A stretch of DNA of 33,048 nt from Alphaproteobacteria bacterium WMHbin7 (lineage in GTDB: Bacteria > Pseudomonadota > Alphaproteobacteria > Rhodospirillales > WMHbin7): contig PDZW01000032.1 of the NCBI GenBank assembly GCA_002753155.1, positions 1 through 33,048 of the forward strand. The letters run 5' to 3'. The notes under the pieces were generated by a model that did not search any database, was not told the origin of the DNA, and saw nothing but the letters and a program-made list of their open reading frames with translations. Positions 1 to 7,088 of the stretch are shown here, piece by piece (position 1 is the stretch's first letter; the number at the start of each line of letters is the position of its first letter). The position numbers and the translations under genes are program-made.

Positions 1-241
1 CTTCTGCCTGCGAAAGCGCCATGGCTCGGCGGCGCAACAGCAGGGCTTCTTCCAGGGCAGGTCCCACGGCGGGGCCGATACCCAGAAGATTTCCCAGGAA
101 TACGATCTGATCGGAGGGCTGGAATTTATCGATCACGGCGGCGTGCAAACGGGCCAACCGCCCAGCCTCGCCATGCACGGCTGCCAAAGCCCAGATGCGC
201 GTGCCCTTGTTCAATTCGGTAAAGTTACGGGCCTCGGCCAT
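1..241 (-). CDS. Metallophosphoesterase-like protein, N-terminal part (cut by window edge)
   Basis: The minus strand stays open from an ATG at 241 to the left edge, giving about 80 residues beginning MAEARNFTELNKGTRIWALA. The stretch RIWALAAVHGEAGRL followed by DQIVFLGNLLG resembles the start of alphaproteobacterial metallophosphatases, whose first segment normally carries a D-x-H and a later G-D metal motif. The usual Asp before x-His appears replaced (AAVHG), so activity is uncertain. An in-frame ATG at 265 could add eight residues. The gene starts about 50 nt or less downstream of carD on the same strand, so the two are probably cotranscribed. The family call rests only on this N-terminal fragment. 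Confidence 0.5.
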   Translation of the reverse strand, partial: MAEARNFTELNKGTRIWALAAVHGEAGRLARLHAAVIDKFQPSDQIVFLGNLLGIGPAVGPALEEALLLRRRAMALSQAE

Positions 242-290
242 GGCCGCTGGTTTCCCCCCCAACATGGGCCGCGCCGCCCCCCGGCCGCCC

Positions 291-788
291 TTACGCCGCC
301 TCGAGCAGGCTTTCCAGACGCTTGGTGGCCGCCTTGGAGTCAATGCGCTCGACAGCCGCCAGTTCCGCCGCCAAACGGTCAAGCGCCGCTTCGTAAATCT
401 GACGCTCGCTATAAGACTGGTCGGGCTGGCTGGCACTACGGTGCAAATCGCGCACCACCTCGGCGATCGAAACGGGATCGCCCGAATTGATCTTGGCCTC
501 GTATTCCTGAGCCCGGCGGCTCCACATGGTGCGCTTGACGCGCGCCCGCCCGCGCAGGGTGGTCAGCGCACTTTCCATGACCTTGCGGGTCGAAAGCTTG
601 CGCAGCCCCGATTTCAAGGCCTTGGCCACCGGCACGCGCAACGTCATACGGTCCTTTTCGAAGCTGATGACATAAAGCTGCAGCTTGATGCCCGCGATTT
701 CCTGAACCTCAAGCGCCATCACCCGACCGACGCCATGCGTGGGATACACCACGTAATCGCCGGTGTTGAATAGATTGTTACTGGCCAT
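291..788 (-). CDS. carD: CarD family transcriptional regulator
   Basis: A 165-residue protein. The N-terminal CarD/TRCF RNA polymerase interaction domain is recognisable from FNTGDYVVYPTHGVGRV (about residues 7-23), followed by a beta-strand segment (IKLQLYVISFEKDRMTLRVP). A helical C-terminal half contains WSRRAQEYEAKI and the conserved helix around DQSYSERQIYEAALDRLA. In the family this protein binds the RNA polymerase beta subunit and stabilises open promoter complexes, particularly at rRNA promoters. The ATG at 788 is preferred over the in-frame TTG at 797 because family members start just before the RID domain. Downstream on the same strand lies the metallophosphoesterase fragment. Length and domain order are normal. 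Confidence 0.92.
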   Translation of the reverse strand: MASNNLFNTGDYVVYPTHGVGRVMALEVQEIAGIKLQLYVISFEKDRMTLRVPVAKALKSGLRKLSTRKVMESALTTLRGRARVKRTMWSRRAQEYEAKINSGDPVSIAEVVRDLHRSASQPDQSYSERQIYEAALDRLAAELAAVERIDSKAATKRLESLLEAA

Positions 789-958
789 GCCGATCAACTT
801 CCCTCAAAAAGCCCATAGTTTGCCGGGCACATATCCCCTGGGCCGCTCCCGATTGAAGAAGCGACACCTACCCTCCGCCCTGTCATCGACCGGCGGTCTG
901 ATTGTCGCATCTGCGTACCAAAGGGGCGAACCCGCCCGACGATCCGCGCTCATGGCAA

Positions 959-981
959 GGGGCTTTCCATGGGAAAGCCCC
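959..981. other. Perfect 10-bp stem, 3-nt loop hairpin
   Basis: GGGGCTTTCC and GGAAAGCCCC are exact complements separated by ATG. The hairpin lies in the 288-nt gap between carD (789) and the fdxA stop (1078). Only a short T run follows on either strand (CCCCTTTC on plus, CCCCTTG on minus), so it is a weak terminator candidate or a structural element in the carD leader. I see no gene in this gap. Confidence 0.45.
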
Positions 982-1041
982 TTTCGGCGCGTGTGACAAG
1001 TGTATAGCACGCAATTTGCCTAAAATACAGCAAAAAGCATA

Positions 1042-1063
1042 ACGAAGGATTAATCTCCTTCGT
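1042..1063 (-). terminator. Rho-independent terminator after fdxA
   Basis: ACGAAGGA and TCCTTCGT form a perfect 8-bp stem with a 6-nt loop, 15 nt beyond the fdxA stop codon. On the minus strand the stem is followed by TTATGCTTTTTGC, a broken T tract as expected for an intrinsic terminator. Confidence 0.65.
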
Positions 1064-1077
1064 AACTTATTGAAATA

Positions 1078-1410
1078 TCAGCGTTTTGCTGGATTGGCGC
1101 TCAGGCTGGCCTTCTTGCCCGGCTTATCCTTCCAGGCATCGGCATCGGGAGCGGCGGCGATCTTCTTGGTGATGTTGGGCCACTGCCCGGCATATTGACG
1201 GTTGATTTCGGCCCATTCCTGCCCCTGGGGCTCGGAATCGGGGAAAATGGCCTCGGCCGGGCATTCGGGCTGGCACACACCGCAGTCGATGCATTCGTCG
1301 GGATTGATGACCAGGAAGTTCTCGCCCTCATAGAAGCAATCAACGGGGCAGACTTCGACGCAGTCGGTATACTTGCACTTGACGCAATTTTCGGTGACGA
1401 CGTAGGTCAT
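1078..1410 (-). CDS. fdxA: 7Fe ferredoxin (3Fe-4S plus 4Fe-4S), FdxA family
   Basis: A 110-residue soluble electron carrier. The first cluster region has Cys9, Cys17 and a downstream Cys set ([10 protein letters not shown]). The second motif, [12 protein letters not shown] (Cys40, 43, 46, 50), binds a 4Fe-4S cluster. The pattern, with an extra Cys12 and an intervening C-x7-C spacing, matches the Azotobacter FdI/FdxA type carrying one 3Fe-4S and one 4Fe-4S cluster. The C-terminal tail ([18 protein letters not shown]) is typical of this family. The start MTYVVTENC was chosen because it is the family N-terminus; upstream in-frame codons are poor candidates. The gene appears monocistronic: a terminator follows it and 76 nt separates it from terC. 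Confidence 0.93.
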   Translation of the reverse strand: MTYVVTENCVKCKYTDCVEVCPVDCFYEGENFLVINPDECIDCGVCQPECPAEAIFPDSEPQGQEWAEINRQYAGQWPNITKKIAAAPDADAWKDKPGKKASLSANPAKR

Positions 1411-1486
1411 GGCGATTTCCCGATGAAGAAGAATGACGAGCAAGCCGGGTCTAGCATGCCGGACCGCTTCAACTCAACCCCTTCGC

Positions 1487-2233
1487 TCAAAGGGTCTTTC
1501 GCAGCACGATCGGCTTTTTACCCCTACGCCGCTTAGCCAACTGGTTGAGCGATTCGACCAAAATCGAGAAACCCATGGCAAAGTAGATGTAGCCCTTGGG
1601 AATATGGACCTGCAAACCTTCCGCGATCAGCGACATGCCGACCAGGAACAGGAAGGAAAGGGCCAGCATTTTCACCGTGGGATGGCGCGTGATAAAGGCC
1701 GACAGCGGGTTCGAGGCCACCAGCATGACCAGCACGGCCACGATCACGGCGGCCACCATGACCGAAAGCTGCTGCGCCATGCCAACCGCGGTTATCACGG
1801 AATCGAGCGAAAAGATGATGTCCAGAACGGCGATCTGGCTGACCACCAGGGCAAAGCTCGCCTTGACGGCCCCCGCCCCATGCCCCGCCTCTTCCTCGCC
1901 TTCCAGGCTGCCGTGAATTTCATGCGTCGCCTTGGCCAGCAAGAACAGCCCACCGCCCAGCAAAATCAGGTCGCGCCAGGAAAAGCTTTGATCCATCAAG
2001 GTGAACAGAGGCTCTGTCAGCTTGACGATGAAGGCCAGCGCCGACAAAAGCAGAAGACGCGAGATCAGGGCCATGGCCAGGCCAACCTTGCGGGCAAGCG
2101 GCTGTTGAGCTGGGGGCAGGCGCCCCGACAGAATGGCGATAAAAACCAGATTATCCACGCCCAGCACGATTTCCAGCGTGACCAGGGTCAGAAAACTGAC
2201 CCACACCGCCGGGTCGTAGAGCATCTCGATCAT
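1487..2233 (-). CDS. TerC family integral membrane protein
   Basis: A 248-residue polytopic inner-membrane protein with about seven hydrophobic segments. Two family motifs are visible: LEIVLGVDNLVFIAILSGRL near the N-terminus and VLDIIFSLDSVITAVGM in the middle, each placing acidic residues inside membrane helices. TerC/Alx/YoaE-type proteins are linked to metal-ion (notably manganese) export and tellurite resistance. The start at 2233 (MIEMLYDPAVW) is preferred over an upstream in-frame codon because AAGGGGAA lies 5 nt before it. It follows pcuC by 80 nt on the same strand, so the metal-related genes here may be cotranscribed. The substrate cannot be read from the sequence. Confidence 0.88.
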   Translation of the reverse strand: MIEMLYDPAVWVSFLTLVTLEIVLGVDNLVFIAILSGRLPPAQQPLARKVGLAMALISRLLLLSALAFIVKLTEPLFTLMDQSFSWRDLILLGGGLFLLAKATHEIHGSLEGEEEAGHGAGAVKASFALVVSQIAVLDIIFSLDSVITAVGMAQQLSVMVAAVIVAVLVMLVASNPLSAFITRHPTVKMLALSFLFLVGMSLIAEGLQVHIPKGYIYFAMGFSILVESLNQLAKRRRGKKPIVLRKTL

Positions 2234-2313
2234 TCTGTATTCCCCTTCAAAATCTCGCAATTGGGTCTGACTTAGGGCGCGTCCGGCTTGGGCGCGCCCC
2301 GAAGCCAAACGGA

Positions 2314-2823
2314 TCAGTGTTGTTTGTGGTCCATGGGCTTGTGGTCCATATGCTTGGCGGCATCGGCGCCATGGCTGGGAGTGGCCGCACCCAGGCCCTG
2401 GACATTCACCTCGACCGTGATCGAGCCCGAGCGTTCGAAGGTCAGCGTCAGGGGAAAGCTAGCTCCCTCTTTCAGGGGGGCCTTCAAGCCGATCAGCATG
2501 ACATGCAGGCCGCCCGGCGCCAGCTTGGTCTCGGACCCGCCCGCCAGATCGATATTCTCGACCTTGCGCATGCGCACGATATTGCCCTCGGTGATATGTG
2601 TGTGCAACTCCACGACATTCGAGACATCGGCCGAGGCGGAAAGCAGCTTATCCGAAGCCCCGCCATTGACGATGGTCAGGAAGGCGCCGCCAGCCGGGGC
2701 AGAAGGCGCCGTGGCCCGCGCCCAGGGATGAACGATCTTGAGATCGCCCAGATTGTAATCATGCGCCTGAGCGCCGAGGGTGGCCGCGCACATCAGGGCG
2801 GCGAGAAAGAGGGTACGGAACAT
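2314..2823 (-). CDS. pcuC: PCu(A)C periplasmic copper chaperone
   Basis: A 169-residue exported protein with a clear signal peptide (MFRTLFLAALMCAATLGAQA, then HDYNLG). The copper site is visible: the HTHITEGNIVRMRKV stretch supplies His and Met, and LAPGGLHVMLIGLK supplies the later H-x-M pair, as in PCu(A)C proteins that deliver Cu(I) to the CuA or CuB centres of cytochrome oxidase. The extra C-terminal tail is rich in His and Met (HMDHKPMDHKQH) and probably binds copper as well. The start at 2823 has GGAG 8 nt upstream. It lies 47 nt downstream of the DUF2946 gene, a pairing consistent with copper handling. Confidence 0.9.
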   Translation of the reverse strand: MFRTLFLAALMCAATLGAQAHDYNLGDLKIVHPWARATAPSAPAGGAFLTIVNGGASDKLLSASADVSNVVELHTHITEGNIVRMRKVENIDLAGGSETKLAPGGLHVMLIGLKAPLKEGASFPLTLTFERSGSITVEVNVQGLGAATPSHGADAAKHMDHKPMDHKQH

Positions 2824-2870
2824 GCCTGATACTCCAGTAGAAAAGGAAGAATGGGATTGTCTGGATGGTT

Positions 2871-3245
2871 TCAGGACAAGGACGGCGGGGCGCGGGCGCG
2901 CGCATGGCCCAGGGGGAAAAGCGTGGAGAGAAGACCTGTCGCCGAGGCATTGCGGGCCACGGCCACGCGAGAGAAAGGCAGATTCAACGCCTGGGGAAGC
3001 AGCAAGGGCAGCGAAGCACAGGAAGACGCCGCGCAGTAGGGGCAATCGCCTGCGCCCGCGTTCTGACCCGCAGGCGCAAAGGCATTGCCGTGGTCCGAGC
3101 ACAGGACGGCAGCATCCCGCATGGCCCTGGTCACCCGCGCGTCTGCCATAGCGGCCTCGGCGGGCAGCATCGCCTGAAATATCAAGGCTGCCACGCCCAA
3201 CCAGGCGGCAAAGGAGCGGAATCGACGGGCAAGGAACGACGTCAT
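2871..3245 (-). CDS. DUF2946 family protein
   Basis: A 124-residue protein with an N-terminal hydrophobic segment (FAAWLGVAALIFQAMLPAEA) that looks like a signal peptide or membrane anchor. The family's Cys-containing region follows (LCSDHG ... GDCPYCAASSC), then a hydrophobic stretch and an Arg-rich tail. DUF2946 proteins are often found beside copper chaperones and TonB receptors; their function is unknown. Here the gene sits immediately upstream of pcuC on the same strand, suggesting one metal-responsive operon. The CPYC motif could bind metal, but this is inference. Confidence 0.75.
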   Translation of the reverse strand: MTSFLARRFRSFAAWLGVAALIFQAMLPAEAAMADARVTRAMRDAAVLCSDHGNAFAPAGQNAGAGDCPYCAASSCASLPLLLPQALNLPFSRVAVARNASATGLLSTLFPLGHARARAPPSLS

Positions 3246-3452
3246 GGCGAAAGTCTATGCCAGCCAAGGCAAGGAGGGAAGGTGAAATGGGAGAGAGCGG
3301 TGGGGAGCGCAAGGCCCGAAGGGCTTGGTGCAAACCGCGCAGGATTGGCCCGAGTGCCCTTGCATCCCCACAAATGGAAAGCCCCGGCGCGGCGGCACAG
3401 CGAAAAGCAATTCCATTTGTATTCATGTGGTTATATCATAAACTTGCCACTC

Positions 3453-3471
3453 ACCTATAATATTTATAGGT
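3453..3471 (+). promoter_or_regulatory. Palindromic operator overlapping a -10 box of the first toxin-antitoxin operon
   Basis: ACCTATAA and TTATAGGT form a perfect inverted repeat around TAT. The sequence includes TATAAT at 3456-3461, a consensus -10 hexamer, and ends 6 nt before the toxin ATG at 3477. No strong -35 is visible. An operator here would let the antitoxin repress its own promoter, as is usual for type II systems. A transcript from this -10 would begin around 3468 and have a leader under 10 nt. Confidence 0.6.
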
Positions 3472-3476
3472 TAACT

Positions 3477-3782
3477 ATGACGGATCGCGTTTTGCCTTTT
3501 CGATTGTCACGCCCTCAGGCGCTTCGAGTGATTCGGGAAGCCGCCGAGGATACAAGCCGGATCGTTTTGACGCGGCATGCCGAGTTGCGCATGCGGCAAC
3601 GCCGCATAACGATGAAGCAGGTTATCGCCTGTCTGCGCTTGGGCGTTATGACCGAGGGACCGGCGCTCGATATCAAGGGGTGCTGGACCTGCCGGGTCGA
3701 GCGCATGGTGGCGGGCGACAATGTGAAGGTGGCGCTGGCGATCGATCCTGTTGCCAAGATCATTATCATCACCGTCATGTGA
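3477..3782 (+). CDS. DUF4258 family protein, putative type II toxin
   Basis: A 101-residue protein. The core matches the DUF4258 fold of the RelE/MqsR-like superfamily: an Arg/His-rich N-terminal helix region (IVLTRHAELRMRQRRITMKQV, about residues 29-49), a central GCWTCRVERMVAGDNVKVALAID and a C-terminal strand KIIIITVM. Proteins of this type are predicted mRNA-cleaving or ribosome-associated toxins when paired with an HTH antitoxin. The start is ATG 3477; although the frame stays open far upstream, the upstream part is arginine- and glycine-rich non-protein-like sequence. The antitoxin begins 12 nt downstream. Toxin activity is inferred from the pairing, not shown. Confidence 0.75.
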   Translation: MTDRVLPFRLSRPQALRVIREAAEDTSRIVLTRHAELRMRQRRITMKQVIACLRLGVMTEGPALDIKGCWTCRVERMVAGDNVKVALAIDPVAKIIIITVM

Positions 3783-3794
3783 CGGAGGAGCAAA

Positions 3795-4226
3795 ATGCAT
3801 CATTACACGGGTTGCGGCCTTCGCAATGTCTATCTCAAGAGCGGCTATCGCAAGCACAAGACGCCCTATGGCGACGGCGTTGCGATTGACGATGTGGAAG
3901 GACTGCATCGCGCCATCGCGCTGCACCTTGTTGGCCACAAGCACCGACTGTCGGGAACCGAGCTTCGCTTCTTAAGGAAGGAACTTGAGCTGACGCAGGC
4001 GCAGCTTGCCGCGATGCTGGGCAACGATGCGCAATCGGTCGCCCTGTGGGAAAAGACGGGCCGGGTTCCGAAATGGGCCGATCTAATGGTACGCGCACTC
4101 TATCGAGAGGTCGTTGAAGGCAAGGCCGGAATCGTCGAGCTTGTCGAACGTCTCAGCAAGATCGAAAGTGAAACCGCCAAGCTGACCTTCTCGGATACGA
4201 AAAACGGCTGGAAAGCGGCAGCGTGA
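3795..4226 (+). CDS. HTH (Xre-type) antitoxin of the DUF4258 pair
   Basis: A 143-residue protein preceded by a strong GGAGGAG ribosome binding site. The N-terminal part (HHYTGCGLRNVYLKSGY ... YGDGVAIDDVEGLHRAI) is a domain seen in HTH regulators partnered with DUF4258 proteins. The middle (LRFLRKELELTQAQLAAMLG followed by DAQSVALWEKTGRVP, about residues 57-94) is a helix-turn-helix of the Xre/MqsA kind. The stronger ribosome site compared with the toxin gene fits the excess of antitoxin over toxin needed in such operons. It is the obvious candidate for binding the palindrome at 3453-3471. Confidence 0.82.
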   Translation: MHHYTGCGLRNVYLKSGYRKHKTPYGDGVAIDDVEGLHRAIALHLVGHKHRLSGTELRFLRKELELTQAQLAAMLGNDAQSVALWEKTGRVPKWADLMVRALYREVVEGKAGIVELVERLSKIESETAKLTFSDTKNGWKAAA

Positions 4227-4246
4227 AGGAGGGGGCATTAAAAAAA

Positions 4247-4312
4247 CCACCTCTCAGCCAGGGGGCCAAATTTGAGTTTTCCTGCCATTGCTGGTTCAAT
4301 TTTCTGGGGGCA
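4247..4312. other. Possible IS21-type terminal remnant between the two TA operons
   Basis: The 149-nt gap between the operons holds GGGGGCCAAATTTGAGTTTT and, nearby, GGTTCAATTTTCTGGGGG. Such G-rich motifs followed by CAA(A)TTT repeats resemble the repeated terminal motifs of IS21-family elements as I recall them. No transposase gene is present, so at most this is a scar. The AT-rich runs contrast with flanking coding DNA. Confidence 0.22.
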
Positions 4313-4341
4313 AGTCAGAAGGGGTGACGCCAGGATAGGGC

Positions 4342-4370
4342 TTGCGGACCAACTAATTCGTAGCTACATT
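4342..4370 (+). promoter_or_regulatory. Putative sigma-70 promoter of brnTA
   Basis: TTGCGG (4342-4347) and TACATT (4365-4370) are separated by 17 nt. Transcription would start around 4377, at the brnT ATG (4376), predicting a leaderless or nearly leaderless mRNA; no Shine-Dalgarno sequence is visible. An imperfect inverted repeat CGTAGCT/AGTTACG flanks the -10 and the start codon (roughly 4359-4385), a plausible site for BrnA. Confidence 0.5.
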
Positions 4371-4375
4371 ATATT

Positions 4376-4654
4376 ATGAGTTACGATTGGGACGAGGCCA
4401 AGCGAAAGACCAACCTGAAAAAGCACGGGGTGGATTTCGCAAGGGCTGAGGGGTTCGATTGGGACAGTGCGCTGGTGATTGAAGACCGGCGTCAGGACTA
4501 TGGCGAACCCCGCTTTTCGGCCTTGGGCACTATCGGCAAGCGGTTGCACGTTCTGATCTTTACGCCGCGAGGGCACATCGTTCGCTTGATCGGCCTGCGC
4601 AAGGCAAATATACGAGAGGTTCGCCAGTATGAGCAAAGTTCAACGCAAACCTAA
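4376..4654 (+). CDS. brnT: BrnT family type II toxin (ribonuclease)
   Basis: A 92-residue protein matching BrnT throughout: the N-terminus YDWDEAKRKTNLKKHGVDF, the middle EDRRQDYGEPRFSALGTI, the strand LHVLIFTPRG and the C-terminal IVRLIGLRKANIREVRQYEQ. BrnT is a RelE-fold toxin that cleaves RNA and is neutralised by BrnA in a tetrameric complex that represses the operon. The characteristic Lys/His, Arg and C-terminal Arg/Lys positions appear intact. It overlaps brnA by 26 nt in a different frame, implying translational coupling. Confidence 0.92.
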   Translation: MSYDWDEAKRKTNLKKHGVDFARAEGFDWDSALVIEDRRQDYGEPRFSALGTIGKRLHVLIFTPRGHIVRLIGLRKANIREVRQYEQSSTQT

Positions 4655-4910
4655 ACCCGTTCCGGCTTCTAACTTGGACGACGACATCCCGGAATGGACG
4701 CCCGCGGATTTCAAACGCGCCCGCCCGGCGGCGAAGGTCGTGCCCGAAATCGTGGCCGAATACCGGCGCGGTCGCGGGCCGCAGAAGACGCCGACCAAGA
4801 AGCTGGTATCTTTGCGCCTGTCGCAAGAGGTGCTGGATCACTTCAAGGCCACCGGCCCTGGTTGGCAAACCAGGATCGATAAAGCGTTGAAGAAGGTGGT
4901 GGGGTCATAG
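4629..4910 (+). CDS. brnA: BrnA family antitoxin
   Basis: A 93-residue antitoxin. The N-terminal basic and proline-rich part (residues 1-50) with DIPEWTPADFKRARPA is the usual BrnT-binding region. The C-terminal KLVSLRLSQEVLDHFKATG followed by PGWQTRIDKALKKVV is the ribbon-helix-helix DNA-binding domain. The start inside the end of brnT is supported by the GAGAGGTTCGCC sequence just upstream and by the intact N-terminal part. Together with the preceding gene this is a complete toxin-antitoxin operon. Confidence 0.92.
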   Translation: MSKVQRKPKPVPASNLDDDIPEWTPADFKRARPAAKVVPEIVAEYRRGRGPQKTPTKKLVSLRLSQEVLDHFKATGPGWQTRIDKALKKVVGS

Positions 4911-5068
4911 GATTGGAAGTCAGGAAGCTTTCAAGCGGAGCCACAGCAGCAGACACTCAACCACAACAATGGAAAGCGATCACCATTGAGGCTTCAGCGG
5001 CTATCCGGTGGCTTCCAGCAATACCCAGGTGATACCCCAGCCCAAAGCCCCCCCGCCCGACAAATGGA

Positions 5069-5101
5069 AAGCCCCCAAAACCTATTCGGTTTCAGGGGCT
5101 T
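5069..5101 (-). terminator. Terminator of tRNA-Phe
   Basis: Reading the minus strand, AAGCCCCTGAAACC and GGTTTTGGGGGCTT form a long near-perfect stem with loop GAATA, beginning 4 nt beyond the tRNA 3' end and followed by TTCCATTTG. The preceding stretch between brnA (4911) and this hairpin holds no gene that I can support. Confidence 0.7.
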
Positions 5102-5105
5102 ATGA

Positions 5106-5181
5106 TGGTGCCCAGGGCCGGAATCGAACCAGCGACACTGCGATTTTCAGTCGCATGCTCTACCAACTGAGCTACCTGGGC
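5106..5181 (-). tRNA. tRNA-Phe (anticodon GAA), CCA encoded
   Basis: The reverse complement gives a 76-nt cloverleaf: acceptor stem GCCCAGG/CCTGGGC, D arm AGCTCAGTTGGTAGAGC, anticodon stem TGCGA/TCGCA around the loop CTGAAAA (anticodon GAA), variable region GTGTC, and T arm CTGGTTCGATTCCGG. The discriminator is A and the CCA end is present in the DNA. A strong terminator follows directly. Confidence 0.97.
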
Positions 5182-5292
5182 ACAGGGCTGTTGGCCTGTT
5201 AGAGGCCGCGCTTATAGAGGAATTCCCAGGGGGCGTCAATCCAGGCGGCCCCCCCCGTCACGCCCACGGCGGCACTTTAGAAAGCCCAGAGA

Positions 5293-5496
5293 TCAGGGAT
5301 TGGCGGCGGCCAGCATGGCCCGCCAGACCCGCTGGGCGCGATCCGGCGAGATATCGCCCGCCAGCACGGCTGCGGCCAGCATATTGTTGCTGGGCCGTTC
5401 CGGTACCACGGCAATGCCGGGTTGACCCAGTTTTTCAATCAACTCCAGGGTCTCTTCAAGCCTGGAATCGCCACGAAACGACAAAGTTTCAGCCAT
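5293..5496 (-). CDS. Small hypothetical protein
   Basis: A 67-residue open frame beginning MAETLSFRGDSRLEETLELI with AAGGA 9 nt upstream of the ATG. It contains no membrane segment and no motif I recognise; helix-forming residues at the N-terminus are followed by a possible small alpha-helical bundle (SPDRAQRVWRAMLAAAN at the end). It lies upstream of tRNA-Phe on the same strand and divergent from the DUF952 gene. The ribosome site and normal codon character support it being real; the function is unknown. Confidence 0.55.
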   Translation of the reverse strand: MAETLSFRGDSRLEETLELIEKLGQPGIAVVPERPSNNMLAAAVLAGDISPDRAQRVWRAMLAAANP

Positions 5497-5673
5497 GACC
5501 CGCTATCCTTTTCCGCCGCGGCATTCAAAGGCGCCGCTTGCTCTTGCCCGTAAGATGGGTAGAGCCCTTTGTCAATTCCACCCCCGCCAAAAGTTATATG
5601 GCGCTCATTTTGTGGTTCGTTTTTTGCTTTCAAGCCCATGGCGAAGTGGGTCGAGTTCGGCTAGCTTTCTGAC

Positions 5674-6024
5674 ATGACCAAACGCTCCATTTATCATCTG
5701 TGCCGCAAGGCCGACTGGCTGGCAGCCGCCCAAAGGGGCGTCTATGAGGGCTCTGCAGAAGACAGGGCCGACGGTTTCTTGCACTTTTCCACCGCCGATC
5801 AGGTTGAGGAAAGTGCCGCCAAGCACCGGGCGGGCGAAGCCGATCTGCTTCTGCTGGCCGTCAACGCCGCCAGCCTGGGCGATAAGCTGGTTTGGGAAGC
5901 CGCCTCCTCGGGCGAGATCTTCCCGCATCTGCATGGCGCCTTACCCCTGTCGGCCGTGCTAGAAGTGGTGGCCCTGAATCTGGGGCCGGACGGCCTGCAC
6001 GAATTTCCCTTGTTGGCGGACTGA
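5674..6024 (+). CDS. DUF952 domain protein
   Basis: A 116-residue protein. The family signature is clear: IYHLCRKADWLAAAQRGVYE at the start, GFLHFSTADQVEESAAKH in the middle, then LLLLAVNAASLGDKLVWE and FPHLHGALPLSAVLEVVAL. DUF952 proteins have a glutathione-S-transferase-tail-like small fold and unknown function. No strong ribosome site precedes the ATG. It ends 2 nt before the pyrD start, so the two genes are almost certainly one operon. Confidence 0.85.
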   Translation: MTKRSIYHLCRKADWLAAAQRGVYEGSAEDRADGFLHFSTADQVEESAAKHRAGEADLLLLAVNAASLGDKLVWEAASSGEIFPHLHGALPLSAVLEVVALNLGPDGLHEFPLLAD

Positions 6025-6026
6025 CC

Positions 6027-7088
6027 TTGATCAACCTCTATCCTCTGGCCTGGCCATTTCTCAAGCACCTCGATCCCGAGGAAGCACATAAGCTGGCGCT
6101 CAAGGTTCTGGCGTCGGGCTTTTTTCCCAAATTGGCGCGCCCCGATCCGCCCCTGATGGGCATTACGCTCTGGGGCTTGCCGTTTTCCAATCCGCTGGGG
6201 CTTGCCGCCGGTTTCGACAAGAATGCCGAAGCGCCCGACGCGCTGTTGAATCTCGGCTTCGGCTTCGTCGAGGTGGGAACGGTGACCCCAGCGCCCCAAC
6301 CGGGCAATCCCAAGCCCCGCCTGTTCAGGCTGATAGAAGATGAAGCCATCATCAACCGCATGGGCTTCAACAATGACGGCGCGGTCATGGTGCGCACCCG
6401 CCTGGCCCGTCACAAGGGCAAGCCCGGCATCCTGGGAGTCAATCTGGGCAAGAACAAGACCACCGAGGATGCCGCCGCCGATTATGAAAAGGGCGTTGTC
6501 CTGCTGGCTCCCATGGCGGGCTATCTGGTGGTCAATATTTCCTCGCCCAACACGCCGGGCTTGCGCGCCCTTCAAGGCCGCGATGCGCTATCAGCGCTGC
6601 TGGGCAGAACACGGGCCGCCCTTAAAATGTCGATGCCCGATAAAACGCCGCCGCTTCTGGTCAAGGTGGCCCCTGACCTGGAAGCCCAGGACCGCAAGGA
6701 TATCGCAGATGTGGCGCTAGCCAACGGCTTCGACGGGTTGATCATTTCCAACACCACCATCGCCAGGCCTCAAGGCCTGCGCTCGGACTTTCGCGACGAA
6801 ACCGGCGGCTTGAGCGGCGCCCCTCTTTTCCAGCCATCGACCGAGATGCTGGCCGACTTCTATCGCCTGACCGGAGGCAAACTGCCTCTGATCGGCGTTG
6901 GCGGCGTTGCCTCGGGTGCCGATGCCTATGCCAAGATCCGGGCTGGGGCCTCGCTGGTGCAGCTTTATTCGGCCATGATCTATAAGGGGCCGGGGATCGT
7001 CGAGCGGATCAAGAGCGAGCTTTACCATCTGCTTCACCGCGACGGATTCGCCTGTCTGGCCGATGCTGTCGGGGCCGATCACCGATGA
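6027..7088 (+). CDS. pyrD: Dihydroorotate dehydrogenase (quinone), class 2
   Basis: A 353-residue FMN enzyme that oxidises dihydroorotate to orotate at the inner membrane, using quinone, in pyrimidine synthesis. The N-terminal helices (LYPLAWPFLKHLDPEEAHKLA) are the class 2 membrane/quinone region. FMN and substrate motifs follow: NPLGLAAGFDKNAEAP, FGFVEVGTVTPAPQPGNPKP, NRMGFNNDG, VNLGKNK and VNISSPNTPGLRALQ, the last containing the catalytic Ser of class 2. GLIISNTT, GGLSGAPL and IGVGGVASGADAYAKI close the barrel. The start is a TTG at 6027, the only codon that gives the family N-terminus. The stop overlaps the next ATG (ATGA). Confidence 0.95.
   Translation: MINLYPLAWPFLKHLDPEEAHKLALKVLASGFFPKLARPDPPLMGITLWGLPFSNPLGLAAGFDKNAEAPDALLNLGFGFVEVGTVTPAPQPGNPKPRLFRLIEDEAIINRMGFNNDGAVMVRTRLARHKGKPGILGVNLGKNKTTEDAAADYEKGVVLLAPMAGYLVVNISSPNTPGLRALQGRDALSALLGRTRAALKMSMPDKTPPLLVKVAPDLEAQDRKDIADVALANGFDGLIISNTTIARPQGLRSDFRDETGGLSGAPLFQPSTEMLADFYRLTGGKLPLIGVGGVASGADAYAKIRAGASLVQLYSAMIYKGPGIVERIKSELYHLLHRDGFACLADAVGADHR

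Noticed and set aside
804-1010. 68-codon open frame on the minus strand between carD and fdxA
   Set aside because: It is Arg/Gly-rich, has no ribosome site, runs through a hairpin and matches no family; it looks like a chance frame in the carD leader.
1433-2275. 280-codon plus-strand frame opposite terC
   Set aside because: Gln/His/Arg-rich shadow of the terC gene, which has clear family motifs on the minus strand.
2865-3476. N-terminal extension of the DUF4258 toxin
   Set aside because: The frame is open, but it is antisense to the DUF2946 gene and its composition is not protein-like; the family start is at 3477.
5892-6026. N-terminal extension of pyrD
   Set aside because: This part overlaps the end of the DUF952 gene in another frame; the class 2 enzyme N-terminus begins at the TTG at 6027.
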